DNA from: Lachnospiraceae bacterium UBA935
Lineage (GTDB): Bacteria; Bacillota; Clostridia; Lachnospirales; Lachnospiraceae
Direction of reading: 5' to 3'
DNA: 52,987 nucleotides
Assembly: GCA_002293525.1 (NCBI GenBank)
Contig: DBDJ01000065.1
Location: 780 to 53,766 of the forward strand
The translations under genes and the position numbers were made by a program. Below, one piece after another: positions 7,585 to 15,360 of the stretch; the stretch's first letter is position 1; every line of letters begins with the position of its first letter. The notes under the pieces were generated by a model. It was not told the origin of the DNA. It did no database searches and saw only the letters and a program-made list of their open reading frames with translations.

Positions 7585-8031
7585 ATGAAAGTTATATTAT
7601 TACAGGATGTAAAGACACTGGGAAAAAAAGGGGATACTGTTGAAATAAGTGACGGATATGCGAGAAATTACGTGCTTCCCAAGAAATTAGGCTTGGAAGC
7701 TACCAATAAAAATATCAATGACCTGAAACTGCAAAAAGCCAGTGAAGCAAGAAAAGCCCAGGACTTATTAGATAAGGCGAAAGCCCTGGCAGCCGAACTG
7801 GAGTCCAAACAAGTTATGGTAAATATGAAAGCAGGAGAGGGCGGCAAGACGTTCGGCTCCATATCCTCGAAAGAAATTGCCCAGTCATTCCATGAACAGT
7901 GTGGCGTGGAAATTGATAAAAAGAAAATACAGCTGCCGGAACCGATTAAAGGTTTTGGTGACTATGAAGTGACGATCAAACTGCATCCTCAGGTATCAGG
8001 CAAGCTGAAAGTGAAAGTGCAGGAGGCATAG
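7585..8031 (+). CDS. rplI: 50S ribosomal protein L9
   Basis: A 148-residue protein with the L9 N-terminal signature (MKVILLQDVKTLGKKGD followed by GYARNYVLPK), a long charged central helix and a C-terminal domain ending in the conserved HPQVSGKLKVKV. It binds 23S rRNA near the L1 stalk and limits frameshifting. GGAAAGGA precedes the ATG. dnaB begins six bases after the stop, so translation of the two is probably coupled. Confidence 0.97.
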   Translation: MKVILLQDVKTLGKKGDTVEISDGYARNYVLPKKLGLEATNKNINDLKLQKASEARKAQDLLDKAKALAAELESKQVMVNMKAGEGGKTFGSISSKEIAQSFHEQCGVEIDKKKIQLPEPIKGFGDYEVTIKLHPQVSGKLKVKVQEA

Positions 8032-8037
8032 TAAGTC

Positions 8038-9375
8038 ATGGCAGCAATGGAGGAAGCGCTGTTAAAGCGAATTTTACCGCACAGCATAGAAGCTGAGCAA
8101 TCGGTAATCGGTTCTATGATTATGGACCGGGAAGCAATTATCATAGCGTCCGAAATCATTATCGGCGACGACTTTTACAGCAAACAATACGCCATTGTCT
8201 TTGAGGCGATGATTGAACTTAACGAGGAAGGGAAACCGGTAGATCTGATCACCCTCCAGGATCGGCTCAAAGAGAAGGACGTGCCTCCCGAGGTCAGTAG
8301 CCTAGAATTTGTTAGAGACCTGATCACTGCCGTGCCCACGTCGGCCAATATCAAATACTATGCCAATATCGTAGCGGAAAAATCCACCCTGCGAAGACTC
8401 ATCCGACTGAATGAAGAGATTGCCAATAACTGTTATGCCGGCAAGGAGAGTCTGGACTTCATCCTGGAAGACACCGAAAAAAGAGTATTTGACCTCTTAC
8501 AGAAAAGAAATACCGGAGATTATATCCCGATCAGGGAAATCGTGATGAATGCTATCGATAAGATTGAGCAGGCATCCCGGAACAAAGGCAATGTGACCGG
8601 AATCGCTACCGGCTTTATTGATCTGGATTACCGTACTGCCGGCATGCAGCCGTCCGATCTGGTCTTGATAGCAGCCCGTCCTTCTATGGGAAAGACCGCC
8701 TTTGTATTAAACATAGCCCAGCATGTCGCCTTTAAGTTAAAACAATGCATTGTCATTTTTAGTTTGGAAATGTCTCGGGAGCAACTGGTTAACCGCCTTT
8801 TTTCGATGGAGTCTAAAGTAGATTCACAGCACCTTAGAACCGGCAATCTGTCCGACCTGGAATGGGAAAAACTGATCGAGGGAGCCGGAATCATCGGTAA
8901 ATCAAGTCTTATCATAGATGATACGCCCGGTATCAGTATCCCGGAACTGCGTTCCAAATGCCGCAAATACAAATTGGAACACAATCTTCAGATGGTAATT
9001 ATCGACTATTTGCAGCTGATGTCCGGGAGCGGCCGAAACGAATCCCGGCAGCAGGAGATTTCCGATATTTCCCGAGCACTGAAATCACTGGCCAGGGAGC
9101 TCAAAGTACCGGTACTGGCGCTTTCCCAGCTAAGCCGTGCCGTAGAACAGCGGCCCGATCACCGTCCCATGCTTTCCGACCTTCGCGAATCAGGAGCGAT
9201 TGAGCAGGATGCTGACGTGGTGATGTTTATCTACCGTGATGAATACTACAATAAAGACACTGAGAAAAAAGGGATTGCCGAGATCATTGTTGCCAAGCAA
9301 AGAAATGGCCCGATCGGAACGACAGAACTGGTTTGGCTGCCGGATTATACCAAGTTTGCTAATTTGCAGAAATAG
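8038..9375 (+). CDS. dnaB: Replicative DNA helicase DnaB (DnaC of Bacillus)
   Basis: A 445-residue hexameric helicase. The N-terminal primase-interacting domain begins at LPHSIEAEQSVIGSM, and a RecA-like ATPase domain follows. Its Walker A is ARPSMGKTA, Walker B is VIIDYLQLM, and the arginine-containing SDLRESGAIEQDAD motif follows. It unwinds DNA at the fork and binds DnaG and the helicase loader. AGGAGG lies just inside the end of rplI; an alternative ATG lies three codons in. Confidence 0.97.
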   Translation: MAAMEEALLKRILPHSIEAEQSVIGSMIMDREAIIIASEIIIGDDFYSKQYAIVFEAMIELNEEGKPVDLITLQDRLKEKDVPPEVSSLEFVRDLITAVPTSANIKYYANIVAEKSTLRRLIRLNEEIANNCYAGKESLDFILEDTEKRVFDLLQKRNTGDYIPIREIVMNAIDKIEQASRNKGNVTGIATGFIDLDYRTAGMQPSDLVLIAARPSMGKTAFVLNIAQHVAFKLKQCIVIFSLEMSREQLVNRLFSMESKVDSQHLRTGNLSDLEWEKLIEGAGIIGKSSLIIDDTPGISIPELRSKCRKYKLEHNLQMVIIDYLQLMSGSGRNESRQQEISDISRALKSLARELKVPVLALSQLSRAVEQRPDHRPMLSDLRESGAIEQDADVVMFIYRDEYYNKDTEKKGIAEIIVAKQRNGPIGTTELVWLPDYTKFANLQK

Positions 9376-9536
9376 GCGGCTGGTTTGCGCCGAAATATAG
9401 TGATATGAGGCATTTGGCCTGATATTATGTTACATATTTATGCATACAAATGAGGACAAGCTTAATTGCATGTTCTTTTTTATTTATACATAAAACTCGC
9501 CATTTTGCAGACACCCTGTCAAGAAAGGAGATATAA

Positions 9537-10208
9537 ATGAAACAGGAAATCCGCTATTTAATCTCAGATGCAGCCAAGAAAGTTTCGGTGGAATCTCATG
9601 TGTTAAGGTACTGGGAAGAAGAGCTGAAACTGCCGATCAAGCGCAATGAACTGGGGCATCGTTATTATACGGAAGAAGATATTCTTCGCTTTCAGGAAGT
9701 GAAAGTATTAAAGGAACAGGGCTTACAGCTTAAAGCGATAAGAATGATATTAAGAGACGGTAAACTGGAGCCCTTTGCCGGAAAAGAGATTGCAGCGAAG
9801 GTAGAAATCCGCGATAATCGTGAATATCACGAAAGCCGTAACAAAGAACCGAAGCATGTAATTATGATGAACAGCAATGAAATTATGTCTGTGCAAAACA
9901 ATGAGACCTTGGCCTCAGAGAGCAAGGAAGCCAAGAGTCTGCGGTTGCAGCAGCTTTTGCAGCAGATGATAGCCGAGGCGGTTCGTACCAATAATAGGGA
10001 GCTTTGTGACGACATCAAGGAGACCATGCTGAAGGAGCTGGATTACCAGTTTCGCTTGCAGGAGGAGCGCGAGGAGGAACGCACCAAGGAACAGATCAAT
10101 AGGGATGACCAGCATTATCGGAGGATTGATGAACTTCTCAGAAACCGCAATAGAAAAGATAAGCGCGAGGAGGTTAAGAAGAGCCGGTTTAAGAAAGGGC
10201 AGACGTAA
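9537..10208 (+). CDS. MerR-family transcriptional regulator with a long coiled-coil tail
   Basis: A 223-residue protein. Residues 1-70 form a MerR-type winged helix (VESHVLRYWEEELKLPIKRNELGHRYYTEEDI). From about residue 125 the chain becomes a charged coiled coil rich in Arg and Glu. No effector-binding Cys cluster is present, so it is not a classical metal-sensing MerR; similar proteins in Firmicutes resemble chromosome-anchoring RacA-like regulators. AAGGAGA precedes the ATG. It is a single-gene unit ended by the hairpin at 10237-10276. The target is unknown. Confidence 0.85.
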   Translation: MKQEIRYLISDAAKKVSVESHVLRYWEEELKLPIKRNELGHRYYTEEDILRFQEVKVLKEQGLQLKAIRMILRDGKLEPFAGKEIAAKVEIRDNREYHESRNKEPKHVIMMNSNEIMSVQNNETLASESKEAKSLRLQQLLQQMIAEAVRTNNRELCDDIKETMLKELDYQFRLQEEREEERTKEQINRDDQHYRRIDELLRNRNRKDKREEVKKSRFKKGQT

Positions 10209-10236
10209 CAGAAGGTAGTGAGAAAACCTATATTTG

Positions 10237-10276
10237 AATCCTCTTAGATTGGTGATACAAATCTAAGAGGATTTTA
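10237..10276. terminator. Terminator after the MerR gene
   Basis: AATCCTCTTAGATT (10237-10250) pairs perfectly over 14 bp with 10260-10273 across a nine-base loop, with a short T-run after it. The A/T-rich flanks would let it serve both strands. Confidence 0.85.
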
Positions 10277-10279
10277 GTA

Positions 10280-10381
10280 TTAGTTGGTTATATAAGATAT
10301 TATTGAAGGCACACTCAAAATAAGAGCCACCGTAATTATAGTTGTTAAAATTATTAGAAATATTTTGCGATTATTATTCAT
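10280..10381 (-). CDS. Possible 33-residue single-helix membrane peptide
   Basis: On the minus strand an ATG at 10381 starts a 33-codon frame: a short Asn/Arg/Lys-rich N-terminus, then about 22 consecutive hydrophobic residues, ending SYITN. AAAGGATGAGGG precedes the start, with about 11 bases between its final GAGG and the ATG. The shape is that of small membrane proteins, including type I toxin peptides, but I see no clear antisense RNA promoter. The rest of the 10382-10740 gap is AT-rich and shows nothing else I can support. Confidence 0.4.
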   Translation of the reverse strand: MNNNRKIFLIILTTIITVALILSVPSIISYITN

Positions 10382-10740
10382 AGTCGGTTTTCCCTCATCC
10401 TTTCATAATCTGGTTCTACTATTAATTAAAATGATTTACTAGAAAATTTCACATAATCTCCATTCGGCCATCTTTAGATATTTTAGATATAATTATAACT
10501 ACTATAAGCAATCCAAAGCACTAATTTTCTTGTGTGGCAAATTAGTTAATATAATTTGTAGTAAATTGTCGTTCGGTAAAGCTTTGGCATAATTTTTTGT
10601 TTTCAGGTAACAGGTAATGCTTGCAAGTAGTACCACAAAGTATTATACTATGTAAGCAGAGTCGTTGCTGCTATGTAAATCATAAAGCAAGACATACCAT
10701 CGTCTGCACTAATATACAGCATATAAGGAGGTTAGATAAT

Positions 10741-10932
10741 ATGGCAGAGATTACCAAAGATATGACAGTTGGCGAAATATTAACTCTGAATCCGGATATA
10801 GCACCTGTTCTTCTGGAGTCCGGTATGCATTGCCTTGGCTGCCCATCCGCTCAGGGCGAAACTCTGGAAGAAGCCGCTGTGGTACATGGACTGGATGTCC
10901 AGACCCTATTAGATAAGATTGCCGCTCTATAA
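10741..10932 (+). CDS. DUF1858 domain protein (hybrid-cluster-protein-associated redox disulfide type)
   Basis: A 63-residue protein. I chose the ATG at 10741 because AAGGAGG lies just before it; the long in-frame extension back to 10621 is not protein-like. It begins ITKDMTVGEILTLNPDIAPVLLESGMHCLGCPSAQGETLEEAA, the whole DUF1858 signature with its C-x-x-C redox pair (CLGC). Stand-alone members are common in anaerobic Firmicutes and are thought to take part in thiol or metal-centre redox chemistry; the partner is unknown. It is followed by a bidirectional terminator facing mecA. Confidence 0.9.
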   Translation: MAEITKDMTVGEILTLNPDIAPVLLESGMHCLGCPSAQGETLEEAAVVHGLDVQTLLDKIAAL

Positions 10933-10954
10933 TAAATAAAAATAAGTAAAATAA

Positions 10955-11004
10955 AAAAGTGTCCTAGTGTAATCGTTGTTAACCATTAACCAAAGGACAC
11001 TTTT
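10955..11004. terminator. Bidirectional terminator between the DUF1858 gene and mecA
   Basis: AAAAGTGTCC (10955-10964) pairs with GGACACTTTT (10995-11004), giving A- and T-runs for both directions. The 30-base loop contains a further short GTTAA/TTAAC complement. Confidence 0.85.
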
Positions 11005-11039
11005 ATTATTCTGTTATAATTACTGTAGTAAGATAAGAG

Positions 11040-11831
11040 CTATATCTGAGACAATTCCTGTACTGCCGAGTTTTTGATAATTGGTTCAAAGTGTTCTTCT
11101 AAAAAGGCTTCGGAAGCAAAAATGCTTTTTTCCGGATTGCCATATTCTGACAGCACATTACACACCTTATTAAAGCTGGAGGGTGAAATTCCGCTTTTGG
11201 TGATGACCAGAACGAAACGGTCGTCACGCTGCCTTTTATAGAGAGAATTGACGCCTTGATAGATATTCGCCAGAACATGTGAGAGGCGAATGACTACATG
11301 CAGCGAGTCAAAGGAATATATCCTGATTAATTCCTGAGTGCCGGAAGGCGGTATTTTGGAGTCAGCAGCGGTTTTTCTGTTATGAGGTTTGGGATCCGCG
11401 TCTACAATGGAAATACTGTCTTCCTCTTCGGAATTATTTGAAAGCCGGCCATCCTGTATCCGTTTGAAAAGATCAAGTACATCGTCAGCACCGTCAGTCA
11501 GGGATTCCATCATTTCATCCAGGTCATTGCCTTCTTCATGGACGGAAGGGGCAAACTTAGAAAATCGGGTATCCAGTTCTTCAGGGTCTTCTACTTTGGT
11601 AATGATCAATATGATACATTCTGAACTTAGCGGAATAGCTTCTATCATAAGCGGAATATCCTCTGCCTCAAAGCCACATTCAAAGGAAGCCTGCTGCATC
11701 ATGTCACGGAACAGGCTTTTGGCTTTTTCAGTGCCGTAAGCCAGTTCACTTAGCTTTAATTCTCTATCGGCTAAATCTTCTCGCGTAAGAGTACAGCGAA
11801 TCTGATGCTCATTTACTCTTTCTATTTTCAT
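11040..11831 (-). CDS. mecA: MecA-like adaptor protein for ClpC
   Basis: A 263-residue acidic protein. The N-terminal substrate-binding domain starts MKIERVNEHQIRCTLTREDL, close to canonical MecA, and contains the FECGFEAEDIPLMIEAIP segment. A low-complexity acidic linker (about 90-150) leads to a C-terminal domain beginning RIYSFDSLHVVIRLSHV, which in MecA binds and activates the ClpC ATPase for proteolysis. In Bacillus MecA targets ComK and Spo0A; the substrates here are unknown. AAGGATGTG precedes the start. It is transcribed alone. Confidence 0.9.
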   Translation of the reverse strand: MKIERVNEHQIRCTLTREDLADRELKLSELAYGTEKAKSLFRDMMQQASFECGFEAEDIPLMIEAIPLSSECIILIITKVEDPEELDTRFSKFAPSVHEEGNDLDEMMESLTDGADDVLDLFKRIQDGRLSNNSEEEDSISIVDADPKPHNRKTAADSKIPPSGTQELIRIYSFDSLHVVIRLSHVLANIYQGVNSLYKRQRDDRFVLVITKSGISPSSFNKVCNVLSEYGNPEKSIFASEAFLEEHFEPIIKNSAVQELSQI

Positions 11832-12037
11832 ATTATCACATCCTTACTATTAAGATACTGTTGATTTATTATTTGGTTCTTGAATTTATGTGTATAATAA
11901 GGCAATTTTGTGCTATGCATTATACCTTAATATTATACTTTAAGTGAGTTTTAGTCAATAGGACATAACATAGTTTAAAAAATTTTAATAACTATTCCTA
12001 ATATTGGTAACTTTTTACAAAATATTCAAAAAAAGTG

Positions 12038-12066
12038 TTGCATTATTTGGACATATTATATATAAT
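12038..12066 (+). promoter_or_regulatory. Strong vegetative promoter driving an unexplained leader
   Basis: TTGCAT (12038-12043), an exact 17-base spacer and a perfect TATAAT (12061-12066). Transcription would start near 12073, more than 500 bases before the next convincing start codon (12608). Confidence 0.75.
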
Positions 12067-12607
12067 GCCAATTAGAGATGCTAATGCAGAATATTAAGAT
12101 GCATATTATTATATGATGTACTCTTAAATATAATTATGCTGTATATTATTAATGTGCTAATAATAATATTGCGCTTAATATAACGCTTGGGAGATATATT
12201 TCCCGGACAATCGGTATCGAAAGGAGGATAGACCGATTATCAATTAAACCAGAATCTACATCTTATGTCGTTAGGCCGATCTGTCAATAGGCTGATCTGT
12301 CTCCTGACGCTAAGAAAGTCTTACAAGCGCGTGCTTGTCGCAGATGATTTCTAATGGTTTCCTAAAGTAATTCACCAATAATTCCCAATAATTCAAAAGG
12401 CAGAAGTAAATCTTTGTACACGTCCGGCATCTCATCTATTATTTTACTATTCTTAGTATCGTCAAACTTTACAAAACTATAAGCACTTTTTATCAAGAAA
12501 TATTTATGATTATATTTTCTGAGGGTATATCACGATATCATGATGGTATATATCATGGTTCTTATTCTTTTGGTCTTATTGGAAATATAATCAGAAGGAG
12601 GAATTTT
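12067..12607 (+). other. Long transcribed leader or small-RNA candidate
   Basis: No ordinary gene is visible here. AATCGGT (12209-12215) pairs with ACCGATT (12232-12238) and places a perfect AAAGGAGG in the loop. A 29-codon frame starts at 12265 but lies about 40 bases from that ribosome site. ACAAGC/GCTTGT forms another hairpin near 12335, and GATCTGTC is repeated nearby. No known riboswitch or housekeeping RNA motif was recognised. The region may be a structured 5' UTR of the gene at 12608 or an independent small RNA. Confidence 0.4.
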
Positions 12608-12823
12608 TTGACTGCATCTGAAAAAGAACAATCGTCGATCCTGTCTCATTTGGAAAGAATCAGACAAAACGGAGTTACGCTTTATCTTAACGGGCACTCG
12701 GCAACGCCTGACGAGATAGCAAAGTGCTGCGTAAACGAAGATACCATATATATGCCTGATTATGTAACAGATGAGAAGGGTGTGCTGAGAGAAATCAGAT
12801 ATGATAAGATTACTTTAAACTGA
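12608..12823 (+). CDS. Conserved hypothetical protein, 71 residues
   Basis: The TTG at 12608 is chosen because AGAAGGAGG ends six bases before it; the in-frame ATG at 12506 has no ribosome site. The protein is soluble and opens with a helix (LTASEKEQSSILSHLERIRQ). The middle reads VTLYLNGHSATPDEIA and the end has the pattern DTIYMPDYVTDEKGVLREI. Similar short proteins occur in Lachnospiraceae, but I know of no function. It lies downstream of the strong promoter at 12038 and is followed directly by a 13-bp tandem array. Confidence 0.65.
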   Translation: MTASEKEQSSILSHLERIRQNGVTLYLNGHSATPDEIAKCCVNEDTIYMPDYVTDEKGVLREIRYDKITLN

Positions 12824-12838
12824 CGTATAGCGAATTGT

Positions 12839-12994
12839 GGTGCTGAGATTCGGTACTAAGATTCGGTAATGAGATTTGGTACTGAGAATTGGAACTGAGA
12901 ATTGGTATAAGATAAAGTACTGAGATAAAGTACGGAGATAAAGTACGGAGATATAGTACGGAGATTTAATATTGAGTTTAAATATTGCGATTTG
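12839..12994. repeat. Twelve degenerate 13-bp tandem units
   Basis: Starting 16 bases after the preceding stop codon, 156 bp divide cleanly into twelve 13-base units that drift from GGTACTGAGATTC to GTACGGAGATAAA. There is no spacer structure and no open frame through the array. It looks like slippage expansion in an intergenic region. Confidence 0.85.
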
Positions 12995-12997
12995 ATG

Positions 12998-13061
12998 CTT
13001 GAAGACCAGTGCCAAGTATAAAAAAGAATCTTGAAGATCAGTGCCGAGTATAAGAAGGAAT
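12998..13061. repeat. Two 32-bp tandem copies
   Basis: The segments 12998-13029 and 13030-13061 are tandem copies of one 32-base unit (beginning CTTGAAGA) with a few mismatches. They lie directly after the 13-bp array and before the GH18 promoter. Confidence 0.85.
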
Positions 13062-13174
13062 CCCCCGATACTGCTTATACATAAGAGTCTATATGCAGAA
13101 CCGGATTCTTAATACAAATAGGCAAAAATTAATAAATTAATGTAAAATTTTGTAATGACGAGATAAGGATAGTC

Positions 13175-13183
13175 TGGTATAAT
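13175..13183 (+). promoter_or_regulatory. Extended -10 promoter for the GH18-cwlD unit
   Basis: TGGTATAAT (TG at 13175, TATAAT at 13178-13183) is a textbook extended -10; no good -35 is visible at 17 bases. The first start codon follows about 50 bases later. Confidence 0.5.
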
Positions 13184-13236
13184 ATAGGGCGATTGATAAA
13201 TTATTACCGCCATCGGCGGAATCCGCTGAAGAGAAC

Positions 13237-14949
13237 ATGGGGTATACTTATAAGATGAGAAAAAAAATAATTCCAGTAATAATTGCAATCGTCCTTATTA
13301 TCCTCGTTATCATAATAGGTTTGGGCGAACCTATCTTGGAAAGGTACTCCTACTCCGATGTAAGAGCTGACCTGCCGTCCTATTTTGGGGTACAGGAAGA
13401 AAATGAGGTGGCCATTATCCTGCAGGATACCATTATTGAAGAACAAGCCCGACTGTTCGACGGCACCTATTATTTTGATCTTGATACCGTCCATAAATAT
13501 TTTAACGAAAGGTTTTATGAAGACAAGCAGGAGAATCTGCTTTTATATACGCTTCCCGATGATATCATCACTGTCCGGATCGGAACCAATATCGTTGAGA
13601 ACAAAACCGGTACACAGAACAGGGATTACACTGCCGCCAGATATGAAGAAGACAAGCTTTATCTTGCTGCTGATTTTGTGAAGGAATACACTAATTTTTC
13701 TTATGAACCGTTTACGGATCCCGGCAGGATGCAGATCTATACCCAATGGGATGATATTAAAACCGCTAAAGTTGATAAAGACACCGCCGTCAGACTAAAG
13801 GGCGGCATCAAAAGCGATATTCTCACTGATGTTCTTGCCGGAGACAAACTGATTGTTTTGGAACAGATGGAAACTTGGGCGAAGGTGAAAACGTCCGATG
13901 GCTTTATCGGTTATATCGAGAATAAAAGATTATCTGGAATAACCGCGGAAAGGCCGATACCGGTAACCGATTACGAAGAACCGGTTTATAAATCACAGAC
14001 CAGGGATCATAAGATCAGTATGGGATGGCATGCGATTGCCGGCATCTCAGGAAATGACACCTTATATGAAGTTACTGGGAATACCAAAGGATTGAATGTA
14101 ATCTCCCCAACATGGTATTTGCTGAATGATAATTCTGGGAATTTTACCAGCTTTGCCTCTGCCCAGTATGTAAACACGGCTCACGATATGGGGCTCGAAG
14201 TATGGGCTTTAGTTGAAAACATAACCTACAAAGATGACCTGGACATGTTACAGCTACTTTCCGCCACTTCTAACCGAGCGGTATTAATTGAGAACCTGAT
14301 TACAGAAGCATTAAACTATGAATTGGATGGGATTAATGTTGACTTCGAAGACATACCCGCCGACTGCGGAGAGCATTTTATCCAGTTTATCAGAGAGCTG
14401 TCAATTCCCTGCCGTGAGCATAAACTGGTGCTTTCGGTGGATAACTACGTGCCCTACAATTATAATGATTATTACAACCGTCGGGAACAGGGGATTGTAG
14501 CCGACTATGTGGTTATAATGGGATATGACGAGCATTATGCCGGAGGCGGTAAAGCCGGAAGCGTGGCATCAATAGATTATGTGGAGAACGGGATTGCCAA
14601 TACCATTGAACAGGTACCTGCCGAAAAGGTGATCAATGCCGTTCCTTTCTATACGCGGATATGGGAAACGGAAGGGGCCACGGTTACCAGTCAGGCTGTT
14701 GGCATGGAGATGGCCGATGAATGGGTTGCCAATCACCAACTTGACCGGGTGTGGGATGAAGAAACCTGTCAGAATTATTGTGAATATTCCTCCGGAGGCA
14801 TCCGCTATCAAGCTTGGCTGGAAGATGCCGAATCGCTGGCTGTCAAATTTAATATCATGGAAAACCATCAGATCGGCGGTGTTGCATTCTGGCGTCTTGG
14901 TTTTGAAAAGGCAGAGATCTGGGATGCCGTCGAAGAATATCTGAATTAA
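13237..14949 (+). CDS. Membrane-anchored GH18 glycoside hydrolase with SH3 domain
   Basis: A 570-residue protein (564 if it starts at the ATG at 13255; ribosome sites are weak for both). A signal-anchor helix (residues 9-30) is followed by an N-terminal domain of copper-amine-oxidase-N type and a bacterial SH3 domain (about 180-235). A GH18 barrel occupies about 255-565. The catalytic motif reads DGINVDFE at 364-371 with the essential Glu at 371; Asn replaces one Asp, as in several spore peptidoglycan GH18 enzymes. It probably cleaves peptidoglycan glycan strands at the cell or spore surface. cwlD begins 57 bases downstream, so the two probably form an operon. Confidence 0.88.
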   Translation: MGYTYKMRKKIIPVIIAIVLIILVIIIGLGEPILERYSYSDVRADLPSYFGVQEENEVAIILQDTIIEEQARLFDGTYYFDLDTVHKYFNERFYEDKQENLLLYTLPDDIITVRIGTNIVENKTGTQNRDYTAARYEEDKLYLAADFVKEYTNFSYEPFTDPGRMQIYTQWDDIKTAKVDKDTAVRLKGGIKSDILTDVLAGDKLIVLEQMETWAKVKTSDGFIGYIENKRLSGITAERPIPVTDYEEPVYKSQTRDHKISMGWHAIAGISGNDTLYEVTGNTKGLNVISPTWYLLNDNSGNFTSFASAQYVNTAHDMGLEVWALVENITYKDDLDMLQLLSATSNRAVLIENLITEALNYELDGINVDFEDIPADCGEHFIQFIRELSIPCREHKLVLSVDNYVPYNYNDYYNRREQGIVADYVVIMGYDEHYAGGGKAGSVASIDYVENGIANTIEQVPAEKVINAVPFYTRIWETEGATVTSQAVGMEMADEWVANHQLDRVWDEETCQNYCEYSSGGIRYQAWLEDAESLAVKFNIMENHQIGGVAFWRLGFEKAEIWDAVEEYLN

Positions 14950-15006
14950 TGCATATCAATTCCGGACGGCTCATAGCTTATAGGAAAGCAGTGCGGGAGA
15001 CAGCAC

Positions 15007-15171
15007 ATGACGGACAGACAGGGACGGGTGTTGAAAATATCAATGTTTGCGATTCTAATGGCCTCCATGTTTATTCTGGCGAAGGAAGGAGCTGTCTATG
15101 TGAACTCTCCTAAGCTGGCTGAAACAAGGCCTCTTTGTGTGGTAATTGATGCGGGGCATGCTGACAGGTAA
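15007..15171 (+). pseudogene. cwlD: 5' part of cwlD (spore-cortex N-acetylmuramoyl-L-alanine amidase), interrupted at the zinc-ligand His
   Basis: The ATG at 15007 follows GGGAGA. It encodes 54 residues: a signal-anchor helix, then VVIDAGH, the start of the Amidase_3 zinc site, which runs into ADR and a TAA. The native CwlD part is codons 1-51, ending with His CAT at 15157-15159; everything after belongs to the insert. The rest of the gene is at 30827-31399 in the same orientation. Joining both at the shared CATG gives an uninterrupted 240-codon gene, about the length of Bacillus CwlD. CwlD acts in the sporulating cell to make muramic-delta-lactam in the cortex, which is needed for germination. 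In the present arrangement this half cannot make active enzyme. Confidence 0.88.
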
Positions 15172-15182
15172 TAGCGGAAAAC
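15157..15182 (+). other. Left attachment half-site (attL, element side)
   Basis: CATG (15157-15160) is followed inside the element by GGTAA (15167-15171) and GCGGAAAAC (15174-15182). These match, inverted, GTTTTCCGC and TTACC at the right end (30802-30819) with one to two bases of offset. The upstream side is cwlD sequence. Confidence 0.75.
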
Positions 15183-15300
15183 CAGGGAAACGCCGATTCA
15201 ATCGGTGTTTACTTAACTATTTCCTTAAGTATAGAAATGAACACCCCCGTTACTGTTCAGGCTATCACTGCGAGGTATTTTATACATAGATTTTAAATCG

Positions 15301-15329
15301 TTGTAATATTATCTATTTTGGTGTAAACT
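15301..15329 (+). promoter_or_regulatory. Promoter for pflA
   Basis: TTGTAA (15301-15306) and TAAACT (15324-15329) are spaced by 17 bases, about 25 bases upstream of the pflA ribosome site. The 15183-15300 stretch before it holds an imperfect AAACGCCGATT/AATCGGTGTTT hairpin and no gene. Confidence 0.45.
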
Positions 15330-15360
15330 AAGACTAACATGCAGAAAGGATATCAGTGAC

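Noticed and set aside
12265..12354. 29-codon frame as a definite gene
   Set aside because: The nearest good ribosome site is about 40 bases upstream and may be held in a hairpin; kept only as part of the leader finding.
12839..13061. Possible CRISPR array
   Set aside because: The units are head-to-tail with no unique spacers and drift in sequence; no cas genes are present.
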